From an uncultured Alphaproteobacteria bacterium (GTDB taxonomy: Bacteria > Pseudomonadota > Alphaproteobacteria > HIMB59 > GCA-002718135), in assembly GCA_902621725.1 (NCBI GenBank), contig CACNND010000005.1, positions 21,663 to 85,662 of the forward strand: a stretch of 64,000 nucleotides of DNA. The letters run 5' to 3'. Shown here piece by piece: positions 1-10,100 of the stretch. Made by a program: the position numbers and the translations under genes. Numbering within the stretch: the first letter of the stretch is position 1; every line of letters begins with the position of its first letter. The notes beneath the pieces were generated by a model. The model was not told the origin of the DNA and did no database searches. It saw only the letters and a list, made by a program, of their open reading frames with translations.

Positions 1-437
1 TCCTCTTTAGACCAAACTTCTCTTATGAAATTTTTATTTCTTTGAATGATATCGTGCATCTTCTTTTCAATTTTTGGAAGATCTGCAACAGTAAAAGGTT
101 CATCTCTTGCAAAATCATAATAAAAACCATTTTCAATTGCTGGACCAATTGTAACTTGTGTTCCAGGGAATAATTCCTGGACAGCTTCTGCCATTACATG
201 AGCACAATCATGTCGTATTAATTCAAGTGCTTCCTCGCTATCTCTTTTTAAAATCGCTACAGATGCATCACCATTAATAGGTAAACTAATATCTTTTATC
301 TCATTATTAATTTTTATAGCAACTGATTCTTTGGCAAGAGATTTAGAAATTTGCGATGCCAACTCAAGACCATTGATGCCCTTATCAACTTCTTTTTTAT
401 TTCCATCTGGAAATGTAATTATTATCTTTTCACTCAT
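1..437 (-). CDS. thrS: Threonyl-tRNA synthetase, N-terminal part (TGS domain), truncated by window edge
   Basis: Reverse-strand reading from ATG at 437: [51 protein letters not shown]...[39 protein letters not shown] overlap with the cysS stop. Not in the ORF track because it runs off the edge. Confidence 0.95.
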   Translation of the reverse strand, partial: MSEKIIITFPDGNKKEVDKGINGLELASQISKSLAKESVAIKINNEIKDISLPINGDASVAILKRDSEEALELIRHDCAHVMAEAVQELFPGTQVTIGPAIENGFYYDFARDEPFTVADLPKIEKKMHDIIQRNKNFIREVWSKE

Positions 438-1819
438 CTAGATTTCCGCCAAATCGTTCCTTTATCAGTATCTTCTATTTCTATGCCTTTATCTTTTAAT
501 GTGTCCCTAATAGTATCTGCCAAATTAAAATTTTTACTGCGTCTAGCTTCATTACGTTCATTTATCAACCTTTCAATTTCTTCAGTATTTTCAGTATCTT
601 TTTGATTATAACCTAACCAATTTCCTGGATCATCTTCAAGAATACCTAATATTTTACCGGCAGAAAGAAGATTTTTTTTGATTTCTTTTTTTCTTTCATC
701 AGATGCAGATGCAGCATCATTTGCTTCTTCATTAAGTTTTGCAATGACTTTAGGTGTATTCAAATCATCCAAAAATGATTCCATTATAGAATCAGAAGGT
801 AAGTTAAAATCTATTTCAACTTCTGACAGCTCTAATAGAACTCTATAAAGTCGATCTATCATTTTGCTATTTTGTTCAATGATTTCTTCTGTCCAGTTCA
901 ATGGCTGTTTGTAATGAGCTGACAACAATGTTAATCGCAAAACCTCTCCCTTGTATTTTTTATTGAGATCATGAACGAGTCTAATATTGCCAATTGACTT
1001 TGACATTTTTTCTCCCTCAACATTAACAAATCCATTATGAAACCAATAAGTTGCAAAATCTTTAGGATCTTTATTTTCAGATATGGAACAAGTTTGTGCT
1101 ATTTCATTTTCATGATGCGGAAACACCAAGTCAATACCACCGCTATGGATATCAAAAGGAAGACCCAATGATTTTTCTGACATAACGGAGCACTCTAAAT
1201 GCCATCCTGGTCTTCCAAATCCCCAAGGTGAATCCCAACCAGGTAAGGGTGAAGGAGATGGTTTCCATAAAATAAAATCTGCTGGATCTTTTTTGAACGG
1301 CGCTACTTCAACACGGCTTCCAGCTATTTGTTCATCTCTATTTCTTTTTGAAAGAATTCCATAATTATCAAAACTTGGCACATGAAATAAAACATGACCC
1401 TCTTTTTCATAAGCTTTATTTTCATCAATTAATTTTTTTATCAACTCGATCATTTCTTTAATATGATCAGTTGCCCTTGGTTGAATATCGGGAAGATTAA
1501 CGCCAAGTGCACTCATGTCATTATTGTAAATCTCTGTATATTTATTTGTGATAACACTAATGTCCTCACCTGTTTCTTTAGAAGCTTCTATAATCTTGTC
1601 ATCAATATCAGTGATATTAGATACATAGGTCACTTGTTTAAATTGTGTTTTTAATACACGGACTAATAAATCATTTACAACTGCCATACGCGCATTACCT
1701 ATGTGTGCAAAATTGTAAACAGTTGGACCGCAAGCATATATTCTTACATGATCTGGATTAACTGGTTTAAAAAATTCTTTTTTACCACTTAATGTGTTTT
1801 GTAACTGTAATGACATCAA
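434..1819 (-). CDS. cysS: Cysteinyl-tRNA synthetase
   Basis: [40 protein letters not shown] motifs. Confidence 0.97.
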   Translation of the reverse strand: MMSLQLQNTLSGKKEFFKPVNPDHVRIYACGPTVYNFAHIGNARMAVVNDLLVRVLKTQFKQVTYVSNITDIDDKIIEASKETGEDISVITNKYTEIYNNDMSALGVNLPDIQPRATDHIKEMIELIKKLIDENKAYEKEGHVLFHVPSFDNYGILSKRNRDEQIAGSRVEVAPFKKDPADFILWKPSPSPLPGWDSPWGFGRPGWHLECSVMSEKSLGLPFDIHSGGIDLVFPHHENEIAQTCSISENKDPKDFATYWFHNGFVNVEGEKMSKSIGNIRLVHDLNKKYKGEVLRLTLLSAHYKQPLNWTEEIIEQNSKMIDRLYRVLLELSEVEIDFNLPSDSIMESFLDDLNTPKVIAKLNEEANDAASASDERKKEIKKNLLSAGKILGILEDDPGNWLGYNQKDTENTEEIERLINERNEARRSKNFNLADTIRDTLKDKGIEIEDTDKGTIWRKSR

Positions 1820-1827
1820 TATAATTT

Positions 1828-2250
1828 TTAATAATTAAGTTCTATTACCACGGGTTCGCCATGAACTAAAATGATTGCGGCTTTTTCAAATGATGGAGGA
1901 CCTTTTGGTTGATAATTATTACTAAAGGCAAAACCTTCTTTTGGTCTCCAGAATAATCCAGTCTTTAATTTTCCATCCGAATCTTCATCGTGATAGGCAA
2001 CAATTGCTATTTTTCCTTCGTGTATCTTACTCAAAGGAACTACAACCTCACCCTTTTGCACTCTTTTTCTAACGCTCTCAATTGCTAATTCTTCATCCAA
2101 AAAGCTCTCTTTTGAGTCATATATCTTAACATCAATGTAACCATCACCATGTTCTACATTTGGAAAAATGATAGTTCCATGTGCAAAAAGACCAAAAGAC
2201 CATGTGACTGTTAAGCTAAAAAAGAATATTTTAGTAAAAAAACTTTTCAT
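1828..2250 (-). CDS. DUF2141-type secreted protein
   Basis: N-terminal signal peptide; pattern VVPLSKIHEGKIAIVAYHDEDSDGKLKTGLFWRPKEGFAFSNN typical of DUF2141. Confidence 0.8.
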   Translation of the reverse strand: MKSFFTKIFFFSLTVTWSFGLFAHGTIIFPNVEHGDGYIDVKIYDSKESFLDEELAIESVRKRVQKGEVVVPLSKIHEGKIAIVAYHDEDSDGKLKTGLFWRPKEGFAFSNNYQPKGPPSFEKAAIILVHGEPVVIELNY

Positions 2251-2278
2251 ATAAGTATCCTAATTATAATAGAATCAA

Positions 2279-3484
2279 GTGCTGAACAATAAAGAATATC
2301 TAAATAGACTATATCAATCAGATAAACCTCTTATAATTTATAAAACTGATAAGGGTTATGATATCTATACTGATTTTTCTAGAAGAATTATTATTAATAA
2401 AAAAAATCTAAAATATTTTCTTAATATCCAATCAAAATCAAAAAAATCTAAGATTGAAGAATTGAATTGTTATGTTGGTTTCTTTGGTTATAAGCTTCTT
2501 TGTGAAAATATAGGAATAAAGTTTCCAAAACAGCAATCTAAAAATTTTCATAGTGGCGTATTTTACAAGCCACAAACTAAAATTAGTATTGGTAAAAAAA
2601 TAGTAATCAAAAGCATTAAAACCAATTTTAGAAATATAAGTATCAATACAAAAAAATATTTACAGTTAAATAAAAAGTTTAATCTTAATTTATCTTTAAA
2701 GCAGTACTCTAAGATATTTAATGATTTCTCTAAAAATATTAAACAGGGCAAAACTTATCAAATTAAAATAGCTCAAACATATTCGAAAAAAGGTAATATC
2801 AATTCTATTGATCTTTTTTGGAAGCTAATGAAAATGAATGAATCACCTGAAAGTTTTCTTATCAGGGAAAAAGACTATAATATTGTAAGTTGTTCACCAG
2901 AGACACTCATATTGAAAAAAGATAACACAATTAGAACTAAACCTATTGCTGGAACATTAAGAAAAACAAAGCAGTTAAATAAAAATAAAGCTCTAACATT
3001 CTTTAGAAGAAATGAAAAAGAAACTAAAGAACATAATATGATTGTTGATATGGAAAGAAATGATCTGTCTAAAATTTGTAAAACTGGATCTGTAAAAATA
3101 GATAAACTAAAAAAGGTTGAGGAATATCGTGATCTTTTTCATTACGTTACAACAATCAAGGGAGTTATAAAAAATAAAATGAGTAACCATGATATAATTT
3201 CTTCTTTAATGCCAGGAGGTTCAGTCATTGGTTGTCCAAAAATTAGTACTATTCAACTTCTAAATAGAAAAGAAAAATTTGACAGAAATATTTATACAGG
3301 CAGTTTTGGAATTATACATTCAAATGGTGATATGCGATTTAACATAATGATTAGAACACTACTTAATTTTAAAAATGATATTGAATTATCAGTTGCTAGT
3401 GGTGTGATCTTAGGTAGTACTGCAAAAAAAGAATATAATGAAAATTATATTAAAGCTAAATCACTTTTAGATCTATTTAACTAA
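2279..3484 (+). CDS. pabB: Aminodeoxychorismate synthase component I
   Basis: Chorismate-binding fold: RTKPIAGTLRKTK, DMERNDLSKIC, PGGSVIGCPK. GTG start. Followed by pabA. Confidence 0.9.
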   Translation: MLNNKEYLNRLYQSDKPLIIYKTDKGYDIYTDFSRRIIINKKNLKYFLNIQSKSKKSKIEELNCYVGFFGYKLLCENIGIKFPKQQSKNFHSGVFYKPQTKISIGKKIVIKSIKTNFRNISINTKKYLQLNKKFNLNLSLKQYSKIFNDFSKNIKQGKTYQIKIAQTYSKKGNINSIDLFWKLMKMNESPESFLIREKDYNIVSCSPETLILKKDNTIRTKPIAGTLRKTKQLNKNKALTFFRRNEKETKEHNMIVDMERNDLSKICKTGSVKIDKLKKVEEYRDLFHYVTTIKGVIKNKMSNHDIISSLMPGGSVIGCPKISTIQLLNRKEKFDRNIYTGSFGIIHSNGDMRFNIMIRTLLNFKNDIELSVASGVILGSTAKKEYNENYIKAKSLLDLFN

Positions 3485-4041
3485 TGATTTATCTCATTGA
3501 TCACGAAGATTCATTCACATACAATTTAGCTCATCTACTAGATAGTATTGAGCCAACATTTGTTTCAAATTATTATGAAATAAATCAAACAAAACTAGAA
3601 AAATCTTCGACCATCGTTCTTTCACCAGGCCCTGGTGAACCAAAAGATTATCCATTAACAACTAAGATTTACAATAAATATAAAGGGAAGAAAAAAATAT
3701 TAGGAATATGTTTAGGTTTCCAACAAATAGTTTTTTGTGAAGGAGCTAAAATAGTTCAACAAAAAAATATTCTTCATGGTTATCAGAGTCATATTAAAGT
3801 TACTAACGATAAATCAATTTTTAAAAAAAATTTTAATTTTCTTGGAGGTCGATATCATTCCTTAAAAATGGCTGAACCATTTGTTTCTCAATCAATGATA
3901 GTTACAATGCGTTGTGTAAAAACAAATGTAGCAATGGCGGTTGAAGATGATATTAATAAAGTCTATGGACTACAGTTTCACCCAGATTCATTTTTAACTC
4001 CACATGGAAAATATCTTATTAAAAAAATCCTTTCACGCTAA
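3484..4041 (+). CDS. pabA: Aminodeoxychorismate synthase glutamine amidotransferase
   Basis: Class I GATase: DHEDSFTYNL, LSPGPGEPKDYP, GICLGFQ, QFHPDSF. Confidence 0.9.
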   Translation: MIYLIDHEDSFTYNLAHLLDSIEPTFVSNYYEINQTKLEKSSTIVLSPGPGEPKDYPLTTKIYNKYKGKKKILGICLGFQQIVFCEGAKIVQQKNILHGYQSHIKVTNDKSIFKKNFNFLGGRYHSLKMAEPFVSQSMIVTMRCVKTNVAMAVEDDINKVYGLQFHPDSFLTPHGKYLIKKILSR

Positions 4042-4759
4042 GAATTTTAAATTACTTAAGTTCAATTCTCTTTGGGGATACAAGGGCATCTTTACAACCA
4101 TTAGACTATTTGGCAAAGAGCCAAATTTTATCTTAGTTGATCAGCATTTAAAAAAACTAAATAAAGATTTAAGATACTTTGGCATTGATGTTAAAATTTC
4201 AAAAAATTTTTTAACTAATTTTTTAAATAAATATTCTAAAATTAAAAATTACGATCACCTATTAAGAATTGCAGTAACAAAAAAAATAATCTCATTATCT
4301 GTGCGTAAACGAAACAAAGATCATAAGTATTTTACTGCAAAATTTTTTAGATTCCAACGGGCTTTACCTAACTTCAAAAACTTACAATACAAAAAAATAA
4401 TTTCTTTACAAAAAAAAATTAATTTACAAAAAGAAGAGATTCTTTTTTATTTTAACAACAAAATTTTAGAAGGCTCTACGACCAATTTAATTTTTGTAAA
4501 CGGTAATAAATTATTCACTCCAAAAAATTACTATTATCATGGAATTACTCTAGAATACTTAATTAAAAATCTACCTTATAAAATTCATAGAACAGATATT
4601 AATATTTCTAGTTTACATCAATTTAGTGAAATACTTCTAGTTGGCTCTGGTAAAGGTGTGGTTAGTATTTCTTTTATTAAACAATTTAATTGGTATAGGT
4701 CTTCAATGAAAATGTATAATTTATTATCAAAAAAATATGCAAAAATATTATTGAAATGA
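4004..4759 (+). CDS. pabC: Class IV aminotransferase, probable 4-amino-4-deoxychorismate lyase
   Basis: WGYKGIFTTIRLFG, LEGSTTNLIFVNGNKLFTP...GITLEYLI. Position after pabBA. 38 nt same-strand overlap with pabA and no alternative in-frame ATG/GTG/TTG nearby. Confidence 0.8.
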   Translation: MENILLKKSFHAKNFKLLKFNSLWGYKGIFTTIRLFGKEPNFILVDQHLKKLNKDLRYFGIDVKISKNFLTNFLNKYSKIKNYDHLLRIAVTKKIISLSVRKRNKDHKYFTAKFFRFQRALPNFKNLQYKKIISLQKKINLQKEEILFYFNNKILEGSTTNLIFVNGNKLFTPKNYYYHGITLEYLIKNLPYKIHRTDINISSLHQFSEILLVGSGKGVVSISFIKQFNWYRSSMKMYNLLSKKYAKILLK

Positions 4760-5574
4760 AATTAGGAAATTATAATTTTAAACTATCTAGTCCAACGGTA
4801 ATGGGAATATGTAATGTTACTCCCGACTCTTTTAGTGATGGTGGCAAGAGTTTTAAAAGTTCAGATGCACTAAAAAATATTAAAGAAATGGTAAAAAATG
4901 GAGCAAGTATTATTGATATTGGAGCAGAAAGTACAAGACCTGGTTCAGATCCATTAACACACAAAGAAGAAGTTAAAAGATTAGAGCCGATATTAAAAAA
5001 ATTGCCAAAAAATAAATTTGTCATATCGGTTGATACTAATAAAATTGAAACTCAAGAATATGCATTAAATATGGGAGCACATATTATAAATGATGTCTTC
5101 GGTGGCTCAGAAGATTTATTCTTTTTAACTAAAAAATTTAAAACAGGTTTAATTTTAATGCACACACCTGCGCCACCCAAAACTATGCAAAAGAAAATAC
5201 ACTCATATAATAATGTTGTACAAGATATTAAAAAAATATTTCTTCAGAAAATTAAACAATTAGAAAAAATAAATATTCCTTCATCCAAAGTTTGGTTTGA
5301 CCCAGGTATTGGTTTTGGTAAAAATTTAAAACAAAATATAGAAATCATGCAAAAAATTAATCAATTTAAGTTTAAGGGATATGGATTATTATTAGGATCA
5401 TCTAGAAAAAGCTGGATCAACTTCATAGATAAGAGTGAAACAAATCAAAGATTGGGAGGTTCAATCGCTTCTGCATTATATTGTTATCAAAAGGGAGTTG
5501 ATATATTTAGAGTTCACGACATAAAAGAAACGTCTCAATCATTAAAAATTTTTGAAAAACTATGTTCAAAGTAG
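4756..5574 (+). CDS. folP: Dihydropteroate synthase
   Basis: MGICNVTPDSFSDGG, DIGAESTRPGSDP, WFDPGIGFGK motifs. Confidence 0.96.
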   Translation: MKLGNYNFKLSSPTVMGICNVTPDSFSDGGKSFKSSDALKNIKEMVKNGASIIDIGAESTRPGSDPLTHKEEVKRLEPILKKLPKNKFVISVDTNKIETQEYALNMGAHIINDVFGGSEDLFFLTKKFKTGLILMHTPAPPKTMQKKIHSYNNVVQDIKKIFLQKIKQLEKINIPSSKVWFDPGIGFGKNLKQNIEIMQKINQFKFKGYGLLLGSSRKSWINFIDKSETNQRLGGSIASALYCYQKGVDIFRVHDIKETSQSLKIFEKLCSK

Positions 5575-5906
5575 AAATAAAAAACTTATCCATCAGTGCA
5601 AATATAGGTATCACTGCTCAAGAGAGAAAGAAAAAACAGTTGTTAAAGGTAACATTAGAATTTAGTTATCCTGTTAAAAACTTACTAGATTTAAACAATA
5701 TAAATAATGTGAAAGATTATTCATCTATTACAAAATATTTAAAAACTTTCATAAAGGAGTCTCAATCACATACTCTTGAGCATTTAATAATAAAAACATC
5801 CAATGTTCTTGAAAAAAAATTTAAAATAAAAAAAGTTAAAATTACAATTAATAAAACAGCTGTAGCAAAAAAATATGGAGCTGACTCACTAAGTGTATCA
5901 AACTGA
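5562..5906 (+). CDS. folB: Dihydroneopterin aldolase
   Basis: NIGITAQERKKKQLLKV...HTLEHLI; between folP and folK. Confidence 0.88.
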   Translation: MFKVEIKNLSISANIGITAQERKKKQLLKVTLEFSYPVKNLLDLNNINNVKDYSSITKYLKTFIKESQSHTLEHLIIKTSNVLEKKFKIKKVKITINKTAVAKKYGADSLSVSN

Positions 5907-6393
5907 AACAATAATCGCACTTGGCTCAAATCTAGGTAATGCTATATTTAATTTACGGTGTGCTGTTAGAGAGTTAAAAAATATTGGTAATATAAAAAAA
6001 TTTGCAAATATTTATGTTTCTTCTCCTTATGGATACAAATCGCAAAGTAATTTTTTTAACACCGCAATAAAACTATTAACCAACCAGCAGCCATTAGAAT
6101 TAATAAATAATATTTATGAAATTGAAAAAAAATTAAAAAAAAATAAAAAAATTATCAATGGTCCAAGAAACATTGATTTGGATATTATTTTTTTTGGCAA
6201 ACAAATATTTAATAAAAAAAATTTAATAATTCCTCACCCAAGAGCAGCTGAAAGAGATTTTGTGTTATATCCAATACTTGATATTGATCCATTTTTTAGA
6301 CATCCGCTTGAAAAAAAATCAGTAAAAGTCTTATCGCAAGAGTTGCAAAATAAATATATTATTAAACGTTTATCCTACCGAAATTTGATTTAA
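5893..6393 (+). CDS. folK: 2-amino-4-hydroxy-6-hydroxymethyldihydropteridine pyrophosphokinase
   Basis: ALGSNLGN, YGYKSQSNFFNTAI, GPRNIDLDIIFFG, IPHPRAAERDFVLYP. GTG start. Confidence 0.95.
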   Translation: MYQTETIIALGSNLGNAIFNLRCAVRELKNIGNIKKFANIYVSSPYGYKSQSNFFNTAIKLLTNQQPLELINNIYEIEKKLKKNKKIINGPRNIDLDIIFFGKQIFNKKNLIIPHPRAAERDFVLYPILDIDPFFRHPLEKKSVKVLSQELQNKYIIKRLSYRNLI

Positions 6394-7020
6394 AAAATCT
6401 TTGAGTTTTGATTTAGAAATTAAATTTCTCTGATTTTTCAAGCTTCTAGAAATATCTAATCCAAAAGGTGTTATTTTTTTTAGAATGTTGGAAACATTTT
6501 TTTTGTCTATACCGCCACCAATATAAACTGGGATATTTTTACTTTTTATAAACTGTATTTGTTTAATACTTTTTCTCAATGAATACTTTTTAATACTCTT
6601 TTTCCTATAAACATTCATATCAAAATAAATAACATCAACAATTTTTCTAATTGATTCAATGTATTTTTTATCAAAATTTTCTGGATTAATTGCAATACCA
6701 ATTTTTAATCTTCTAAATATTTTTTTTATTTTTAATAAATCTTTTTTGGGAAAATGATATGAACATGAAATTGTTTTTGGTTTTGTAAAATCTATTTGCT
6801 CTATTAGCTTGTCTAAAGATACATACCTAGTCAGAAGCACTGATTCTATCTTATAATTTTTACATTCTTTAATTAATGATTGTATTTTTTTATCACTAAC
6901 TGTGTTTGGTCCATTTAAATTTTTACTTGCAAAACCCAATGATTTTATTTTATTTTTATGTGCCACTTCAACAGATTTCACATTTGTTATGCCACAAATT
7001 TTTAGAGGTATATTTTTCAT
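6370..7020 (-). CDS. Phosphoribosylanthranilate isomerase-like (TrpF family) protein, divergent
   Basis: N-terminal LKICGITNVKSVEVA and C-terminal YIGGGID...FGLDISRSLKN as in PRAI; the canonical D-x-VQLHG segment is replaced by KTISCSYHF. Confidence 0.65.
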   Translation of the reverse strand: MKNIPLKICGITNVKSVEVAHKNKIKSLGFASKNLNGPNTVSDKKIQSLIKECKNYKIESVLLTRYVSLDKLIEQIDFTKPKTISCSYHFPKKDLLKIKKIFRRLKIGIAINPENFDKKYIESIRKIVDVIYFDMNVYRKKSIKKYSLRKSIKQIQFIKSKNIPVYIGGGIDKKNVSNILKKITPFGLDISRSLKNQRNLISKSKLKDFLNQISVG

Positions 7021-7072
7021 TAAATTTTATTTTTAAAAATTATAAATATATGTAAACTATTTTTTTTTATAT

Positions 7073-8509
7073 ATGTCATTAAATTTTTATAGACGAGTAG
7101 CGTTTGGCCTGTCGCCAAATGAAAAACCAGATAAAGATCCTCTTAATTGGGCAATAAATCAATTAGATACCATACCTGATCTCTTGTGGCCTGGAACAAT
7201 CCCAACAGAAAAAGATTTAAGAAAAAAATATGGTGAATGGGTGTACGGAGATAGAGAAGTTTTAAGAAAAAAATTTAAAAATGATAAACATGCATATAGA
7301 AAAGCAAAAGATGAATTAAGAATAAAAACTGGTGAAAGATATTTTGAATTAAATGAACATGCTATTCGTCATTTTCAAACAAAGCATTCCAAACAACCTG
7401 TTTTCGAGCGTTTCTGGCTTTTTTGGGGAAATCATTTTGCAATAAGTGAAAAAGATTTTCTAGCAGAGTTTAGTACCGGACCCTATCAACGTGAAATTAT
7501 TAGACCTAACATGGTTAAAACTTTTGAAGAAATGGTTCAGTCAGTAACTACTTCATGGTGTATGATTCATCACCTTGATAATTCAGAATCTTTTGGTCCC
7601 AATTCTAAAAAAGGAATGGAGTGGGGAGAGACTATAAACGAAAATCATGCAAGAGAATTATTAGAGTTACATACAGTATCTCCAAATGCTGGATACACAC
7701 AGGAAGATGTGATTCAATTAGCCTATATCATGACAGGTTGGGCTCACAAATGGGATAGAAAAAACTTAGAAACCGGTGATATTTGGTTTGATCAAGAAAT
7801 GCATCAAAAAGGAGATAAAGTAGTTTTAGGAGTTAAATATAAAAATGATGCAAAAAGAGAACTTGCAAAGGTAATTCATGATTTGGCAACACACCCAATC
7901 TGTATCAAATTTGTTTCAACTAAATTATGCAGGCATTTTATTACAGATGAACCAACAGATGAAATGATAAACCCAGTTATAGAAGCATGGAACAAATCCG
8001 ATGGAAACTTAATTGAAATTCACAAAGCAGTTATAACGCAAGCTTATAAGTATAATGAGATTACACATAAATTTCATCCACCTGAAATATGGTTAATGCA
8101 ATTATCTAGAATGTTTGATTTAAATATTCCGCTTTCATTTGAAAAAATGAATTATACTTTTAAGTTAAAGCCAAATAATAGACAAAGACAGTTATCTTGG
8201 ATACTTAGAGAAATAGGTCATTCACCTTATCGTGCTAAACAACCTAATGGTTGGAGTGATTTGGAGGTAGATTGGGTATCGCCAGAATTATTATTACGCC
8301 GATTTTGGTTTGCTTCAGTTGAACTTCCAATGCTTGTTAAATCTGGAAACAGATCCCATGGTTTTATTTTATCTTGTCTTAAAAATAATTTTGAAGATCA
8401 TAAAAATATGGCATCGCTTATTGATAATTTTAGATTTGGCACATCAGATTATGATTTAGGTCAAAAGTATGGAGTCATTTGCAATTTGCCAGTAGTATTA
8501 AAAATATGA
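7073..8509 (+). CDS. DUF1800 family protein
   Basis: RRVAFGLSP, NHFAIS, NENHARELLELHTV, GYTQEDVIQLAYIMTGW. Confidence 0.88.
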   Translation: MSLNFYRRVAFGLSPNEKPDKDPLNWAINQLDTIPDLLWPGTIPTEKDLRKKYGEWVYGDREVLRKKFKNDKHAYRKAKDELRIKTGERYFELNEHAIRHFQTKHSKQPVFERFWLFWGNHFAISEKDFLAEFSTGPYQREIIRPNMVKTFEEMVQSVTTSWCMIHHLDNSESFGPNSKKGMEWGETINENHARELLELHTVSPNAGYTQEDVIQLAYIMTGWAHKWDRKNLETGDIWFDQEMHQKGDKVVLGVKYKNDAKRELAKVIHDLATHPICIKFVSTKLCRHFITDEPTDEMINPVIEAWNKSDGNLIEIHKAVITQAYKYNEITHKFHPPEIWLMQLSRMFDLNIPLSFEKMNYTFKLKPNNRQRQLSWILREIGHSPYRAKQPNGWSDLEVDWVSPELLLRRFWFASVELPMLVKSGNRSHGFILSCLKNNFEDHKNMASLIDNFRFGTSDYDLGQKYGVICNLPVVLKI

Positions 8510-9657
8510 ACTGCACAAGAAGAAATTTTTTAATTGGAGGATCAACAACATTGTTTCTTTCTGGATATTTTCCAAAAATAAGTTTTGCTTCAATGCAGAA
8601 AAAAAATCTAATTATTATATCACTTCGTGGAGGAATGGATGGTCTAACAGCTGTTCCTGTTATTGGAGATAAACGTCTCAAAAAATTAAGAAAAAAACTC
8701 ATTCTGGAAGACGTTCTTAATTTGAATAGCGACTTCGGCCTTCATCCTAAATTAGAAATTTTTCATAAACTCTGGCAAAAAAATCAAGCGGCATTTGTTC
8801 ATGCAACAAATATTCCTTACACAGGTAGATCACATTTTGATGGACAAAATTTAATGGAAACTGGAGCACACATTCCATACAAAGAAAAAACAGGATGGCT
8901 TGGTAGGGGGTTACTAGCTTCAAATATTATAGGAAAAGGTTTGGCAATATCTTTACCAATGCCACTTTTATTAAGAGGTGTGCCACAGAATAATAACTTC
9001 TTCCCATCACCAGATTTTGTTGAAACAAAGTTAATAGATCAAATTTATAATGAATTTAAGGGAGAGCATAACGAGCTAATTAAATCTACACTTGATACAA
9101 TTAGACAAAGACCATTGTCTATGCAAATAGCTACTGACTCTGATGATAGAAAAAAACTTGCTCTTGAAGCTGCTAAACAATTAAAAGATCAAAGTGGTCC
9201 TCGAGTTGCTGTATTTGATTTAGATGGTTTTGATACACATGCTGCTCAAGGAGGTGTTGATGGAGCACATGCTGATGAACTAGAAGAAGTAAATAAGATT
9301 GTTACTATTCTACATGAAAATCTTGGCCAAGCATTTGATAATACACTAATTCTTACTCTGACTGAATTTGGCCGAACTATAAAACAAAATGGAGGCTATG
9401 GAACTGAGCACGGATATGGAAGTGCAATACTAATGGCTGGAGGCTTGTTAAAAAAATCTCAAGTTTATACAGATTGGCCTGGACTAAAAAAGAAAGAATT
9501 GTTTGAGGGAAGAGATCTAAATTCGACTATTGATTCCAGGGTTGTTTATAATTCTGCAATGTCAATTTGTTTTAACCAAGATCCAGAATTTTTGCGTAAA
9601 AAAGTTTTTTGGGGAGACGAACTTCCTGATTTGTCACAAGAATTGTTTAAGATTTAG
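8506..9657 (+). CDS. DUF1501 family protein with Tat-like leader
   Basis: MNCTRRNFLIGGSTTLFLSGYFPKISFAS...LRGGMDGL, GRSHFDGQNLMETG, FDTHAAQ, TEFGRT. The track start at 8479 is upstream; ATG at 8506 overlaps the DUF1800 stop (ATGA). Confidence 0.9.
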   Translation: MNCTRRNFLIGGSTTLFLSGYFPKISFASMQKKNLIIISLRGGMDGLTAVPVIGDKRLKKLRKKLILEDVLNLNSDFGLHPKLEIFHKLWQKNQAAFVHATNIPYTGRSHFDGQNLMETGAHIPYKEKTGWLGRGLLASNIIGKGLAISLPMPLLLRGVPQNNNFFPSPDFVETKLIDQIYNEFKGEHNELIKSTLDTIRQRPLSMQIATDSDDRKKLALEAAKQLKDQSGPRVAVFDLDGFDTHAAQGGVDGAHADELEEVNKIVTILHENLGQAFDNTLILTLTEFGRTIKQNGGYGTEHGYGSAILMAGGLLKKSQVYTDWPGLKKKELFEGRDLNSTIDSRVVYNSAMSICFNQDPEFLRKKVFWGDELPDLSQELFKI

Positions 9658-9683
9658 AAATAAATAATTTTTTTAGTAATTTC

Positions 9684-10100
9684 ATGTTAAACAAGAATAT
9701 GGTTTCAGAAAATTTTGATAGTTTATTCAAGGCTGCAAAAAAAGTTAGAGAGCAAGCTCATGTGCCTTATTCAAATTTTAAAGTAGGAGCAGCTTTTCTA
9801 ACAGAAGATAGTAAAATTATTACTGGTTGTAATGTTGAAAATGCTGCCTATCCTCAATCCCAGTGTGCCGAAGCAACTGCAATTGGAAATATGATATCTA
9901 ATGGAAACAAAAAAATTTTAGAAGTTGTGGTTATAGGTTCAGGTGAATTATTATGCTCCCCCTGTGGTGGTTGTAGACAGAGGTTAAGAGAATTTGCTAC
10001 TTTAGATACTAAGATTCATATGTGTAATGAAAATGGTCATATGAAAACATCTACGCTCGAAGAATTACTTCCAGATTCTTTTGGCCCAGAGAATCTTTAA
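9684..10100 (+). CDS. cdd: Cytidine deaminase
   Basis: VPYSNFKVGAAF, GCNVENAAYPQSQCAEATAI, CSPCGGCRQ zinc motifs. Confidence 0.95.
   Translation: MLNKNMVSENFDSLFKAAKKVREQAHVPYSNFKVGAAFLTEDSKIITGCNVENAAYPQSQCAEATAIGNMISNGNKKILEVVVIGSGELLCSPCGGCRQRLREFATLDTKIHMCNENGHMKTSTLEELLPDSFGPENL

Noticed and set aside
351-605. 84-aa plus-strand ORF
   Set aside because: Antisense to thrS/cysS, low-complexity hydrophobic translation, no start signal; treated as spurious.
1463-1654. Short antisense ORFs in general (e.g. 1463-1654, 4770-5024, 10916-11191, 10969-11163, 16714-17022, 28699-29001, 34295-34591, 40163-40471, 54164-54514, 63046-63246)
   Set aside because: All lie opposite well-supported genes and their translations look like shadow frames; AT/codon structure explains them.
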